This document shows, one piece after another, positions 22,001 through 31,106 of a stretch of DNA of 42,355 bases (positions are counted from its first letter, which is position 1; each line of letters opens with the position of its first letter). The position numbers and the translations under genes are program-made. The DNA comes from a virus, in the IMG/VR virus record IMGVR_UViG_3300031951_000385, positions 1 through 42,355 of that record; one strand, written 5' to 3'. Below the pieces are notes generated by a model. It saw only the letters and a program-made list of their open reading frames with translations, made no database searches and had not been told where the DNA came from.

Positions 22001-25000
22001 CTTCACGCTTCTTGGCTTCTTTAACTTTAGGTTCTCCTTCTTTGGCAGCTGCCTCTTTAGCGGTCTGCTTGGCTACCGCGCCGAAGGCTTGGTAGATGTA
22101 TTTGTAAACATTGTCAGGCGAGAAGTCTTTGCGATCCGCGCCAATCGACATGATAGCTTTAGCAGTCTCATCCACTACCATGTTGGCATACTTGTCGCCC
22201 TTGGTATCAAACATCGAGGCACAGAACTCCAAGACGATCTCCCTAGCCTTACGAGTCTTCTTCTTTGCTACGGCTTTCCTGATAGCATTGACTGCCGCTT
22301 GTGGATTCTTCTCTGCCTTTGTCTTGAGTTGAGAGATGCGAGACAGGACTTCTTTCAATGTGAATACATTGTCTACTGCCTTCCGTCGATCTCCACGGAC
22401 TACCTCAGCAAGCTGAGTAAAATCACCACGGATGATCGTATAGAGATCAGCAAGACCATCGATGATCTTAGATTTGTATGCGGCTACAGCAGTTCCTGCG
22501 CTACCGATCTGCCTTACGGCTTTAGCGGCGTTCAATGTCCTAGCACTAGCTTGCTGTTGATCCACGATCAGCTTTGCCAAGTTAGATTCCAAGTCCAAAG
22601 ACTTCAAAGCAATCGACTCACGATCTTTGATCGCGGCCTTTGACTCCATGATCTCTTCTCTGTAAGCAGGGAGCAATCTGTAGAGCAAAGGAATGATGCT
22701 TCCCTTTTCAGATTCACTCAATCCGTAACGATCAGATTGGTTAGCAACATCAGTTACCACCGAATAGAAATCCGCATCTGGATTCTTTGTGAAGAGTTTG
22801 TTGAGTGCCTTCGTTGCCTCTTCGTATGTGTTGCTGGTGTAAAGATTCGCGGCCCGTGAGTATGGGCTAACCAATGAAGATGGATAGGTCTTACCTTTCT
22901 GTGTAGTCCTAGAGACATATTCTTTGCCTGCTCTGCTACGCTTTGGTTGGAGTGTAGCGATCATGTCGTTTAACTCCTCAAGCATATCGTTGGTTATCCT
23001 TCTCTGCTCTGATACTACTCTTGGAGTAGGAGCGGCTCTAGCTATCAGGGGAGTAGTAACATCAAATCTCTGTGAGAGAGGGATTACATCTCCTGCGTCA
23101 TCGTAGGTTACTGGGTCTGCGGATTTGATTTGTGTTGGATTGAATGCCACAAAATCTTCTCGCGGGGTTAAATCTCCTCCAACATAATCTGCATCTGTGA
23201 TAGATTCTGAAATCAGAATACCATCATATCCTCTTTCGGCTAATTGCTTTCGCAACAATAATGGGTTCTTGAATATTTCTAAATCATCAAGTAATTCTTG
23301 AAAGGTAGGATAAACTTTTAGGTTTTTTAATTTTAAGAACGCCGAAACAACATTTGATTCCCCGTATGGTAATCCCGCTGCACGGAACGCATCTGCCACA
23401 GATTTATCAATAGTTCCTGCAAAGCCTTTAGCAATTTCCCTTCTTGCAGTAAACCATAATCCAAGCGGGCCTGTATCAGCTGGTATAATTTTTGCACCAC
23501 TTAGAATATCATTTATCCTATCTTCAAGAGTAAGTCTATAAGCCAATGAATCAACACTTCCATCGTCAATTTCAGGTAGCTTAAATGAATTGAATGGCCA
23601 TTTTTTAGTTCCATGCCAAACAGGCCCAACATTATACCCAGCCGCCTTCGCCGCCTCATCGACCATCCTCTGGGCAGTCTCCATATCCCCGCGCTCTACC
23701 GCTGCAAGGTATTCGGTGTCCATCTGTGGCGTTACACCTGCACGGGCGGAAATCCCAGATTCCCCCGGCTCTCTTTTAAGTCTAGGTGATCCTACAGTAA
23801 AGAACTTGAGCTTCTTCGCCCTGCTCTTCTGGGAAAGGTTCTGATACTCAGGTGTGTTTCTAACAAGCTGGGCCGCTTCCTCTGGTGAGTTGGCTTCGAC
23901 TACGATCTGCCTTTCACTTTTATTTTCACCATTCCTATCGAAGACTTCGATGTCTTGGACATATGGAGCAGCCTTGGCTACAATCTCACCTTCCGCTGGT
24001 GCGGCTTGTTCTGCTGGCGCAGCTTCCTCGGTTGGAGTTATCGTTAACGATACTTCACCTTTAGGCTGGGCAGCAGCGTAATCTTTAAACTCGTAGTTAG
24101 CTTCTCCCTTTACGATACCATACTCATCGAGGATAGCGTTGATGGAATCCTCCATCCGCTTAACTTCCTTGGTCGATGTTCCCTTGCCAAGGTAACGGGC
24201 GAGTGAGTTGCGGACAAACTTGAGTGCATTGAGGATCGAGTTCTTTAGTGAAGCAATAGCTCCCTTGTCAGCGTCCGAGAAGGCTTCGCGTTCTGCCGTC
24301 CTGATTGCATTCAAGTCTTCAGTAATCTGGCCTGTGCGAACTCTCTGGATGACCATTCGCATAAACTCCATCGAGAATCCAACATCATCCAATGTTCCTT
24401 TCTGATTAAGGTAGGCTTCAGATACCCCCGGCACAGCGTTAGGATTCGTCCTCTTTACTTCTTGGGCAATCTGACCGATTCGGCTAACGATGTATTGTTG
24501 CTCGGTCTGCTTGGGCTTTTTAAGAGCGGCATACTCATCCTGCAATGCCTGATACATGGAGAGGTGAATCATCTCCTCTTCCAGCTTCTTATCGGCAGCA
24601 CGGGACTCTTGGTCTAGTGCGGCATCTTTGCTAGCGGCCCGTTGCTCTCCCTTGATCGTAGTAGCGGTAAGTTGGTTTACATCTGGAAGGACAAGATACT
24701 TCTTACCATTAAAGAATGCTGCTCGGTAGGTTCCCGAATCAGCGACAACTTGTTTTTTGCCAGTCAGATTTCCGTAATCTTCAGAGGAAATAACTTCAGC
24801 GTTAATCCCAGCAAGGAAGCCTGCGTTCCTAGCGATGTTTGTGCGGATAGCATTCTTGAGCTTCTGCGCCCGTTTCCCTGCGACTCGGATGCCCTTGATA
24901 GCTTTATCAGTAGCTTTAACGAATGCCTGCAAGACTGGGCGGTCTGGATAGAAGGTTCCGAATGGAGTTCTCCGACCAGATGGAGGAAGTCCCATCTCCC

Positions 25001-27140
25001 TAGTAGGAGTGGTAGCTTGAGGCTCGACGCCTTGCTCAATAGCAGTCATCTCAGCCAGCTTGTTCTGCTCCGCGAAGATAGCTTTATTCACCCTGTCCTG
25101 CCCAGCGGTATCGTTCTCATCCAATGCATCGAACTCTTTGTTGAGTTCTTCGATGCGAGTATTGATCTGTTCTTTAGTTTCTGGCGCGGCCTCTGTAGGC
25201 GCGGCTTCTGTTGCAGGAGCGGGAGCAGCAGAAAGTTTAGCGAACTGCCCTTCCAATTGCGTGAGGTTGTCCTTCTTGGCCTTCAATGCCATGTCAGCCT
25301 GCTGACGCTCTGGTGTGCCAGTCTCAAACGCCTGTAGGCCCATCTCGTCGTTATCGATCTCCTCTTTAAGGTTATCGATCTCCGTGGACTTCTCCATCAT
25401 CTGGGCGGCTAACGCAGACTCTGGATCAGGAGCCAGTTCTTGCATGGCTTTGTCTGCCTCGGAGTCAATGTCATCCAATTCAGAACCAAGTTCATCACCT
25501 TGCTTCTGTTTCTGGTTAGTCTTCTTGACTCCCAGCATCTGGGTGAAGATAGAAGCCATGACACCAGCAGCCCCGCCTACCCCACCAGCGTAGACTGTTC
25601 CTTCAAAGATGTCTTGGTTAGGCTCATAGACATACTTCTTAACGAGGTTGCCGGCAATTTGCTGTGGCATCTCATTGAACAATGCTTCTTCAGTTCCTTC
25701 AATAACAGCTTGTGCTGCTTTATTAAGCCCTTTGTAGATTCGTGATTGCTGTGCAGGATCAAATCGCCCTATCCACTTCTGAAGTGGAGATACCAATTCC
25801 AATGGGGCTTGAGTCAGTCCTGTAAAAAGAGCGGCCTGTTTAGCCTGCTCGTCAGTAGCTCCGTTAGCCCTAGCTTCACTATATCCACCCCACGCAGAGT
25901 TCAGTCCGCTGAATGATAGTGTATTTGCTTTCTGGAAAAGGTCGATTGTTCTTGGGGCGTTTAACCCTAGCGATGCCCTTGCTGTATTCCCCAAAAGACC
26001 AGTTGCTATAGCAGAAGCAGTAAATCCAAGTCCGCTGGATACATCTCTACCGAATTGGGCAAGTTCTCCAACCTTGCGTGGGTCTTGACCCCTCTGCCTC
26101 ATTTGGTCAGCAAAGTCAGCAGCCGATACTAATGATTGCCCTGCGTTCTCAAAGCCTATTTCTTGCAACGCTAAACCAATTGGGCCGACAGTCCCTGACC
26201 CAATAGCTCCAGCGTATCCGTCCCATGCTCGACCAAAGATGTCGCTAACATTTTCAGAAAAGCCGGGAGTTGTCATCGCCCACTCTTCAGCGAGCTTCCT
26301 GACATCTTGGTTCTGCTTTAGCTTTTCTAGCTCTTGATTGTATGCTTCAGACCCGATCCCGATACGGCCAAGTTTAGCCTGCAAGAATCCAGGTGTAGTA
26401 ATTCCCTTTGTCGCGGCATACTCAAGGAAGTTATCGTTAACGATAATGTCATCGATCTGCTGGCGGAAATCAGCGACAGCTTTGAATGCGGCTTCTTGCC
26501 TAGTCTTAATTGGAACCTTGGTGATCTTTCCTTCTGGCCCAGTAACCCTTTCTTCCCCTAGTCCAGCTTCCATTTCAACCTCGACGCCACCCTTTTGAGT
26601 AACCAAATTACTCAAGAAGTTCATTTGGTTTGCTTCGTGCTTCTGTTGTGCTTCCTGTAATTTCTTAAGCTCATCACGAACAGCACTTGACTTGCTCATG
26701 TATTCGGAGAATGGAAGACTAGATGTAGCTTGAAGTTCTTTAGCCTTTTCTTTGATTAGTGAACCACGGGAATCAAGTGACATCCCATCTGGACTGATAG
26801 GCTCTGGAATAACTTTACCAGTAACTCCAATAGCCTCTGCCCTTCTTACCTCGACTGGCTTGCCTTCTTTATCTTCCATGAAGGTCTTTGTTTGCCCCGG
26901 CTCCAATGCCAGAATATCTGGGCCGCCGACCATCGGCTCTCCACCCACAGGAAGACCTTCGCCTCTATTAATAGCTTGGGGGACTTGACGGAGTTGTTCA
27001 ATCTTTTCTTGGTCACTACGGACTGAAGGCTCTATGTCCTTCATTCTATATTTTCTTATTGAACTAAATAAGGATTCATCTTCGGATGCTTGTGATTTTT
27101 TCCTATAAGCACCAATAGCCGCGAGTAGTTCATCTGCCAT
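19083..27140 (-). CDS. giant polyvalent virion protein with ADP-ribosyltransferase-like domain
   Basis: A 2685-aa protein, last gene of the late operon. Domains seen: a Gln/Glu-rich N-terminus; a region with EEEMIHLSMYQAL (about residue 859), a zincin-like helix lacking the first His of HExxH; an ART fold (about 1174-1340) starting VWHGT, then GLWFTARREIAKGFAG, FLKLKNLKVYP and DGILISES; long coiled coils (about 1500-2000); a segment LLSQAGTQVVNFLGSTFN (about 2050) shared by large polyvalent phage proteins; and hydrophobic stretches near residue 2370 and after it. Such proteins are thought to be ejected with DNA and to act early in the host. Three palindromes lie in the gene. Confidence 0.8.
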   Translation of the reverse strand: MADELLAAIGAYRKKSQASEDESLFSSIRKYRMKDIEPSVRSDQEKIEQLRQVPQAINRGEGLPVGGEPMVGGPDILALEPGQTKTFMEDKEGKPVEVRRAEAIGVTGKVIPEPISPDGMSLDSRGSLIKEKAKELQATSSLPFSEYMSKSSAVRDELKKLQEAQQKHEANQMNFLSNLVTQKGGVEVEMEAGLGEERVTGPEGKITKVPIKTRQEAAFKAVADFRQQIDDIIVNDNFLEYAATKGITTPGFLQAKLGRIGIGSEAYNQELEKLKQNQDVRKLAEEWAMTTPGFSENVSDIFGRAWDGYAGAIGSGTVGPIGLALQEIGFENAGQSLVSAADFADQMRQRGQDPRKVGELAQFGRDVSSGLGFTASAIATGLLGNTARASLGLNAPRTIDLFQKANTLSFSGLNSAWGGYSEARANGATDEQAKQAALFTGLTQAPLELVSPLQKWIGRFDPAQQSRIYKGLNKAAQAVIEGTEEALFNEMPQQIAGNLVKKYVYEPNQDIFEGTVYAGGVGGAAGVMASIFTQMLGVKKTNQKQKQGDELGSELDDIDSEADKAMQELAPDPESALAAQMMEKSTEIDNLKEEIDNDEMGLQAFETGTPERQQADMALKAKKDNLTQLEGQFAKLSAAPAPATEAAPTEAAPETKEQINTRIEELNKEFDALDENDTAGQDRVNKAIFAEQNKLAEMTAIEQGVEPQATTPTREMGLPPSGRRTPFGTFYPDRPVLQAFVKATDKAIKGIRVAGKRAQKLKNAIRTNIARNAGFLAGINAEVISSEDYGNLTGKKQVVADSGTYRAAFFNGKKYLVLPDVNQLTATTIKGEQRAASKDAALDQESRAADKKLEEEMIHLSMYQALQDEYAALKKPKQTEQQYIVSRIGQIAQEVKRTNPNAVPGVSEAYLNQKGTLDDVGFSMEFMRMVIQRVRTGQITEDLNAIRTAEREAFSDADKGAIASLKNSILNALKFVRNSLARYLGKGTSTKEVKRMEDSINAILDEYGIVKGEANYEFKDYAAAQPKGEVSLTITPTEEAAPAEQAAPAEGEIVAKAAPYVQDIEVFDRNGENKSERQIVVEANSPEEAAQLVRNTPEYQNLSQKSRAKKLKFFTVGSPRLKREPGESGISARAGVTPQMDTEYLAAVERGDMETAQRMVDEAAKAAGYNVGPVWHGTKKWPFNSFKLPEIDDGSVDSLAYRLTLEDRINDILSGAKIIPADTGPLGLWFTARREIAKGFAGTIDKSVADAFRAAGLPYGESNVVSAFLKLKNLKVYPTFQELLDDLEIFKNPLLLRKQLAERGYDGILISESITDADYVGGDLTPREDFVAFNPTQIKSADPVTYDDAGDVIPLSQRFDVTTPLIARAAPTPRVVSEQRRITNDMLEELNDMIATLQPKRSRAGKEYVSRTTQKGKTYPSSLVSPYSRAANLYTSNTYEEATKALNKLFTKNPDADFYSVVTDVANQSDRYGLSESEKGSIIPLLYRLLPAYREEIMESKAAIKDRESIALKSLDLESNLAKLIVDQQQASARTLNAAKAVRQIGSAGTAVAAYKSKIIDGLADLYTIIRGDFTQLAEVVRGDRRKAVDNVFTLKEVLSRISQLKTKAEKNPQAAVNAIRKAVAKKKTRKAREIVLEFCASMFDTKGDKYANMVVDETAKAIMSIGADRKDFSPDNVYKYIYQAFGAVAKQTAKEAAAKEGEPKVKEAKKREGKYLAQVKSVIGNDKAYKQFIAELKTKIGSLYQDKAQFENDYKELFSMLGDRQWSEAMRNQAIKDSADFLDYKFNDLITYIGENRSAAQSAVKAHIRAELSNIGATNEQIDKFVDDVQTYLDNETAKKVKKSLGFEISKETGRIIGGTIEKEAMKKVATAEDRFQLAKTLKGLTKLAATDQRAFLDKLNELIITELGFDDATSQELSKYIEEQMAKAIQAQKSDNLQQAIKRAQETLANNKIKAKANQRTVIQRLIEMANMGQLDEFGVYEAFRQTHDFGKGYLEWNPELANQLREWGDRISALPEGVTRSIEEQKLGRFMLENQVFSARDYFSSYWYFALLSQAGTQVVNFLGSTFNLLGNMAVWSVYTKGKSTGPMLRALYNATIRKEAPSRNAFAYTMQTGLNPSGIQDEKMMKYPKTNLIEGANPNNTPKWVYNIITFGDGKIDSSPAWLNAILATISPRGLMRTMRATDSFMREVAYEVRAASFGAAPFQQDQYNQAKEQAIRELASSKSKGKEKNREIIIRANEIYSQQRLDEDNRLKAEQDALETIYSQTPVGVVGSIASLANKLLQVSPITQLFIPFSNVVANVLNENLNYLPTVGIARLAANVKLSPLLRGKIELKPSALKSPFIMGREEKAADIAIKSAIGFAAMAVPVIIAALTGGDDEDQKERPPVQFYATGPADPEQNKIWKENGGVPYSIRVGDKYVSYLYTPLVIPLATGSMLAEFYDRFEKKKEKTPLDAVEVAITVAVAPFAIGFVAALDQSFLTGVADLIELKEAQDIPAAGKNIATNIISRLAVPGVMRDMQKMLTDEKLEGDVYVTNLLKEFPGSSAFLDKKLGYFGDPARYNSIIEENGPGRRALSLVARIASSETPDPAFEIMYRNALTPPKWQGSLKWSNDIKMSKAEQREFVGIAGPLMKEWIIDNEETLNDLPNDEAQEFLSNNIGQIRRSVKADLEFEKGIEVDLE
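21958..21973. repeat. dispersed palindrome, intragenic in giant gene
   Basis: TTATCGTTACCGATAA, one core substitution. It is read on the minus strand as Val-Ile-Gly-Asn-Asp. Confidence 0.75.
24038..24053. repeat. dispersed palindrome, intragenic in giant gene
   Basis: TTATCGTTAACGATAC, one edge substitution. It is read on the minus strand as Ser-Leu-Thr-Ile in a low-complexity linker before the ART domain. Confidence 0.85.
26431..26446. repeat. dispersed palindrome, perfect, intragenic in giant gene
   Basis: TTATCGTTAACGATAA, exact. It is read on the minus strand as Ile-Val-Asn-Asp-Asn. Confidence 0.9.
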
Positions 27141-27154
27141 GCTTATTATTTCTT

Positions 27155-28432
27155 TTAATTAGAAAGTTGTTTTACTCTCTGAGCAATTTGCTCATCAGTA
27201 GCATTAGGGCCAAGCTCCATAAAGGCTTGATCAATTAATTGATCTTGTGTTTTTTTCTTAGGTCTAAATATCGCTGGAGTTCCGCCAGCATCTTCTGAGG
27301 TAGCTGGAACAATTCCAGCAATAGTTTGGATTGCTAGGTATTGACCCTTAGTAATCTTTTTATCTTTCCCATCTTTTGTTGTAACTGTGAAGATAGGATT
27401 TTGATTTCTAGGATCAGCTTTTGAGTCAGTAGCCGACCTTAAAGCGTAAATATCTTGTCCGTAATCATTGAACAATGAAGTCATTGTTTTGTCCTTCATT
27501 GTTTCAATTGCAGATTCAACATTTTGTTTCGTTCCTGCTTCTTCTGGATTTGAGCTTCTCTTTGTAAAATTTTCTCGCGCTTCTGGAGCAGTCAATTTTG
27601 ATTGGCGACTAAGAAGTCCAGTTCCAGAAAGCGATGCTCCAGTTTCTTTCCATGATTCTTTTGGAACAGCAAAACCCTCAAATTCTGGCAGGTATTTTTC
27701 GAGTCCAGCAATTTTTACTACTTCGTATTGTTTTGGATTTACTTCAGCAACTCCATACGACATTGCAGCATTCCTTTGTTCATTTACAGGAAGGCTAGTT
27801 ACATCTTGAAAATTCTTTTGACCAGCAAGCTGTGCTGGAGTTGCCTGTGGTTGCGCTTCTTGTTGAGGAAGATTTGCTTCGGCCTGTTGGTCTAGCATCT
27901 CTTTTTGCGCCGCCGCTTGTTGCGCCATTTGTTCTGGAGTTCCTTGAAGCGGTTGTTGTTCTGGGAGCAGTTCCCCTTCTGGCATTCCTTCTGGCTGCCC
28001 ACCCTCTGCGAGAACATCTCCAGTTCCACCGAACCCATATGCGCTTGCATCTACTGCTGGCAATCCACCAGCTGTGCCTTGCCTTAATCCATATGAATAC
28101 CTCAATCTAGCATCTTCTGCTGTGCTTTGTGTTAACTTCATTCCAGCATCCAAAGCTGGAAGAATGTATGGGTTTTGTGTATAGGATGGATTGCTTATTA
28201 ATGGCAATAGTTTGGAATATGCCGCCGATGGATCACCTGATCCTGCATCACTCAAAGCAGCCTGCATCTGTTGTTGAATGACTGGTAGTTCTGCGGCAGC
28301 TTGCTTCTGATACTCGCGCATGGCTAGTTGCTGACCAACCTGCTGACCGAGGCGACCAAGATTCTCTGACAAGACAGACCAGCTTTGCGACTGCTGCTTG
28401 CCACCCTCCATTATCATTTCAGCGATGCTCAT
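27155..28432 (-). CDS. internal virion protein candidate
   Basis: A 425-aa protein very rich in Gln and Ala, with helical N-terminal repeats (GQQVGQQLAMREYQ) and a low-complexity middle (about 135-205). A more structured C-terminus ends in ELGPNATDEQIAQRVKQL. It lies directly before the giant protein and after another Ala-rich protein, the place of internal core or ejection proteins in podovirus late operons. No specific family is recognised. Confidence 0.6.
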   Translation of the reverse strand: MSIAEMIMEGGKQQSQSWSVLSENLGRLGQQVGQQLAMREYQKQAAAELPVIQQQMQAALSDAGSGDPSAAYSKLLPLISNPSYTQNPYILPALDAGMKLTQSTAEDARLRYSYGLRQGTAGGLPAVDASAYGFGGTGDVLAEGGQPEGMPEGELLPEQQPLQGTPEQMAQQAAAQKEMLDQQAEANLPQQEAQPQATPAQLAGQKNFQDVTSLPVNEQRNAAMSYGVAEVNPKQYEVVKIAGLEKYLPEFEGFAVPKESWKETGASLSGTGLLSRQSKLTAPEARENFTKRSSNPEEAGTKQNVESAIETMKDKTMTSLFNDYGQDIYALRSATDSKADPRNQNPIFTVTTKDGKDKKITKGQYLAIQTIAGIVPATSEDAGGTPAIFRPKKKTQDQLIDQAFMELGPNATDEQIAQRVKQLSN

Positions 28433-28438
28433 AAAGTT

Positions 28439-29440
28439 TTAAGCTCCAGTTCCCGATCCATAATCAAAGTTTCCAAAACCGGGTGACGCTCCCCCATAGG
28501 TTGCAGAACCATATGCTTTTGTATAATCAAATCCACCGGGAAACCCTCCTCCAGCACCTTTAGCAGTAGCGTATTGGCCGTATGCTCCAGCACCACTCAT
28601 CGCGGCACTAGAGGCAGCTTTAGCTATATCGCCAACTCCTTTCGCGTAAGTTGTGTCTCGCGCAAAATTTGCGGCGTTTAATTCCTGCTGTCTAGCGTAT
28701 TGCCTTTGACCCATTTGTTGCTGAGCCTCAGAGCCTCCGATTTGTGCGGTGTAAAGATCAGAAAGCATCTGCCTACGGGTATCAATCTTTTGCAGTCCTA
28801 CATTCGCTGCACCCATTCCGTATTGATATTGTAGTGCGCCGTATTTTGTTGGGTCTGCAATATATGAACTTGCAATGTTAGTCCATTGCCCCAAAAAATT
28901 CCCAGCCTGATTAATCGCTTCTCCTGCCGTTCGACCTATAGCTCTAAGGTAATCATACTGGCCGCGTTGTTGGATAGCTCCACGGCCAGCCATCGCTGGA
29001 TTAAATCCTGCTCCTTGGAGAAACGCTTGCTCGCGTCTTACGGCTCCAAGTTCAGCATCTGTTATTTGTCCAGCTAAACCTTGGCTGATATTTGCCATTG
29101 CTTGATTTCTGAGGGCTTCATATTGAGCCTCACCCCCAAATGCTTGCGCTCTCCTAAATTGAGATTCCTTTAACGCATCACGCTCCATTGCGGCATAGTC
29201 ATATTGTGGAGCATTGATTGCCGCTAGGTCTTGCTCTAATAGCTTCTGGCCTTTACCTAATTTCTTAATGGCTTTCTCTCTTGCTGCAAATGCCGCTCGT
29301 TCAGCTTGCGCTGCTTTCTTTCCAGCAGCCCCTTGAGCTTTAGCAGCTTTGTCGGCAGCAGATGCCTGCATTCCAGCAGAAACCGCAGCCCCGCCAACTG
29401 CAACAACTGTAGTTCCAATAGCAACAGCAGCCATACTCAT
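28439..29440 (-). CDS. internal virion protein, T7 gp14-like in character
   Basis: A 333-aa Ala/Gly-rich protein. It starts with a hydrophobic segment (AAVAIGTTVVAVGGAAVSAG), then a charged coiled coil (AAQAERAAFAAREKAIKKL), then a helical body, with a Gly/Tyr-rich C-terminus. An N-terminal membrane-active helix and Ala-rich coiled coil are typical of ejected core proteins. It overlaps the cupin gene by 4 nt. Confidence 0.6.
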   Translation of the reverse strand: MSMAAVAIGTTVVAVGGAAVSAGMQASAADKAAKAQGAAGKKAAQAERAAFAAREKAIKKLGKGQKLLEQDLAAINAPQYDYAAMERDALKESQFRRAQAFGGEAQYEALRNQAMANISQGLAGQITDAELGAVRREQAFLQGAGFNPAMAGRGAIQQRGQYDYLRAIGRTAGEAINQAGNFLGQWTNIASSYIADPTKYGALQYQYGMGAANVGLQKIDTRRQMLSDLYTAQIGGSEAQQQMGQRQYARQQELNAANFARDTTYAKGVGDIAKAASSAAMSGAGAYGQYATAKGAGGGFPGGFDYTKAYGSATYGGASPGFGNFDYGSGTGA

Positions 29441-29940
29441 AGTTCAATCTCCTTCAAAATCTTTTTATTGTGTCTCCAAGTTTGTATCCGTGGATTGTCA
29501 ATGTCAATCAATGGATTGTAATCTCTGCAAGTTACAGATTCAACTATTTCATCTGGATCAGTCAGATCAGTCACATGACAAGTAGCCCAAATAGTATCCT
29601 CATGCGCGAAAAGCATCCTGCGCGTTCCTGCTTCCGTGATCCCAGTATATGGAGCTTGGTATCTTTGGACAGGAACATCGTGATACCAAACAGAGACATC
29701 ACCCTTCATTACAAAGAACGGGTGAGTAGTTAGGTGCATCAATGTAGTTAGAAGAGTATCTTTCGGCATCAAGATTTCTCTGATATACATCCCCGGCGTG
29801 AACCTGTGGATCAATGGACATTCCCGTTGCGGGAAGTCCAGCATCGCCACTTCGCATTGATTCAAGAAGTCCTCTGGGTCTTTGTAACCTTGGACGCTTT
29901 GTGCATCAATCTTCTCTTGGATCGTTAGTGTCATGGCCAA
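29437..29940 (-). CDS. cupin-fold protein in the structural operon
   Basis: A 167-aa protein. The middle resembles a single cupin barrel: GMYIREILMPKDTLLTTLMH, HPFFVMKGDVSVWY, then GTRRMLFAHEDTIWATCHV. His residues in the first and second parts may bind metal. Similar small cupins occur among the tail/core genes of aquatic phages; whether it is a virion part or an enzyme is not clear. It overlaps both neighbours. Confidence 0.65.
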   Translation of the reverse strand: MAMTLTIQEKIDAQSVQGYKDPEDFLNQCEVAMLDFPQRECPLIHRFTPGMYIREILMPKDTLLTTLMHLTTHPFFVMKGDVSVWYHDVPVQRYQAPYTGITEAGTRRMLFAHEDTIWATCHVTDLTDPDEIVESVTCRDYNPLIDIDNPRIQTWRHNKKILKEIEL

Positions 29941-30902
29941 CTAGGTTGAAAGAAATAGTCATCCGCACTCGGTGAGCCAAGATAATTCCCAATTAAATTT
30001 TCGGGTCGCTGGAAGTTTGCAATACGAAGTGGTGCAGCAGTTGGGATTTCGTATCCTTCCATCTCTTTCTCCTGCTCTTGCACGGCCATTGAAAGATTTG
30101 CCATGAACTCCTGCGCCTTACGATTCTCACGCGAGTTCAATGCAAGAACCGCATAGATCATAGCGTCAGCATTAAACTCTACCAGTTCCTTTGGATCGGT
30201 TAGATCAAAGTATTTCTTGGATGCGTAAAGCGTAATGCACTCACAGGTTCTTGGAGCCTTGAACCTACGGAATGTCGGGTTGGCATCGTTAGGCTGGTAG
30301 ATAGCAATCAGAGTCTTTGCTTCCAATGCCGTGTCGTAGGCATATACCCGAATCCTGCCTTTAGTAATCGGCTTTGTTACTCCGCGAATTCCTTTTACAA
30401 GGAGATCGGATTTAGCCAGCGTTGGAGGATTGTCAGTAGTGACCTTAACCTTATGGTAGGTGTCATACTGGTCTTGAGCCTCAAACATCAACTCGACGCC
30501 GATGTCTTCAGTCTCCTCTGCCATCACGCCGATTTGGTATGGATGGGTAGTATAGTCTCGGAAGAGGACATGGAGTCCTCCTACCTCAACGATTCCCCTA
30601 TGGCATGATTGGTCTGCGTGGAGCGCATAAGAATCGGTTGCATTGAACCATTCGTCAGCCAAAGATGCTGGCCGATTTCCAATCCACGCTAGTTTGATTT
30701 GCTCATAGCGAGATGGAAGCGTGAAGCAATCGTTCACGCAGCAGATTTGGACATATTCTTCTTGCGAAGTCCACGCCTTCTTATTCCATAAAAGTCGTCG
30801 TGCTTGGTTTACAGCTTTAACGGCTCTGTCATACGAACAGACACCGCTATCACCAACGAAGCCCTTAACGACTTCTACCATCTCTTCGAGGGTATCAGCC
30901 AT
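29931..30902 (-). CDS. tail adaptor-like protein
   Basis: A 323-aa protein. The N-terminal 60 residues are helical with VNQARRLLWNKKAWTSQEEYV, a pattern often seen in podovirus adaptor (tail tubular A, gp11-like) proteins. The body is beta-rich and the C-terminal helix has NADAMIYAVLALNSRENRKAQEF. It likely links portal and tail nozzle. A perfect palindrome overlaps its start codon. Family assignment rests on pattern and position. Confidence 0.55.
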   Translation of the reverse strand: MADTLEEMVEVVKGFVGDSGVCSYDRAVKAVNQARRLLWNKKAWTSQEEYVQICCVNDCFTLPSRYEQIKLAWIGNRPASLADEWFNATDSYALHADQSCHRGIVEVGGLHVLFRDYTTHPYQIGVMAEETEDIGVELMFEAQDQYDTYHKVKVTTDNPPTLAKSDLLVKGIRGVTKPITKGRIRVYAYDTALEAKTLIAIYQPNDANPTFRRFKAPRTCECITLYASKKYFDLTDPKELVEFNADAMIYAVLALNSRENRKAQEFMANLSMAVQEQEKEMEGYEIPTAAPLRIANFQRPENLIGNYLGSPSADDYFFQPSWP

Positions 30903-30917
30903 TATCGTTAACGATAA
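30902..30917. repeat. dispersed palindrome, perfect, at gene junction
   Basis: TTATCGTTAACGATAA exact; with flanking bases the palindrome is 18 bp. It fills the space between the stop at 30918 and the start at 30902 and shares a base with the start codon. Confidence 0.92.
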
Positions 30918-31097
30918 TTATTGAGGGCCACCGAACTGATTGACCATTTTGCCAACAGTTGGAAGTGGTTTGCTGGAGAAGGGAGTAGGCTTCTTCGCGC
31001 CCAAATTGGGCAAATTCCCCATACCTTCACGGATGGTTCCACGGGTGCTTGCGCCGCCGCTAACGAGGCGAGGGTCTGTTCCTTTAAGAGGTGTCAT
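30918..31097 (-). CDS. 59-aa small structural-operon protein
   Basis: A short gene between the 169-aa and adaptor genes, rich in Gly, Pro, Thr and Lys (GTDPRLVSGGASTRGTIREG). Unstructured in appearance. It fills an otherwise empty 200-nt gap in frame with the local order and ends right at the palindrome. No function recognised. Confidence 0.55.
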   Translation of the reverse strand: MTPLKGTDPRLVSGGASTRGTIREGMGNLPNLGAKKPTPFSSKPLPTVGKMVNQFGGPQ

Positions 31098-31106
31098 ATT
31101 ATTAGT

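Noticed and set aside
24642-25337. Long plus-strand frames (231 aa here, 219 aa at 21984) opposite the giant gene
   Set aside because: They are antisense shadows of the giant gene, with Ser/Leu/Phe-rich composition typical of reversed Lys/Glu/Ala-rich coding DNA.
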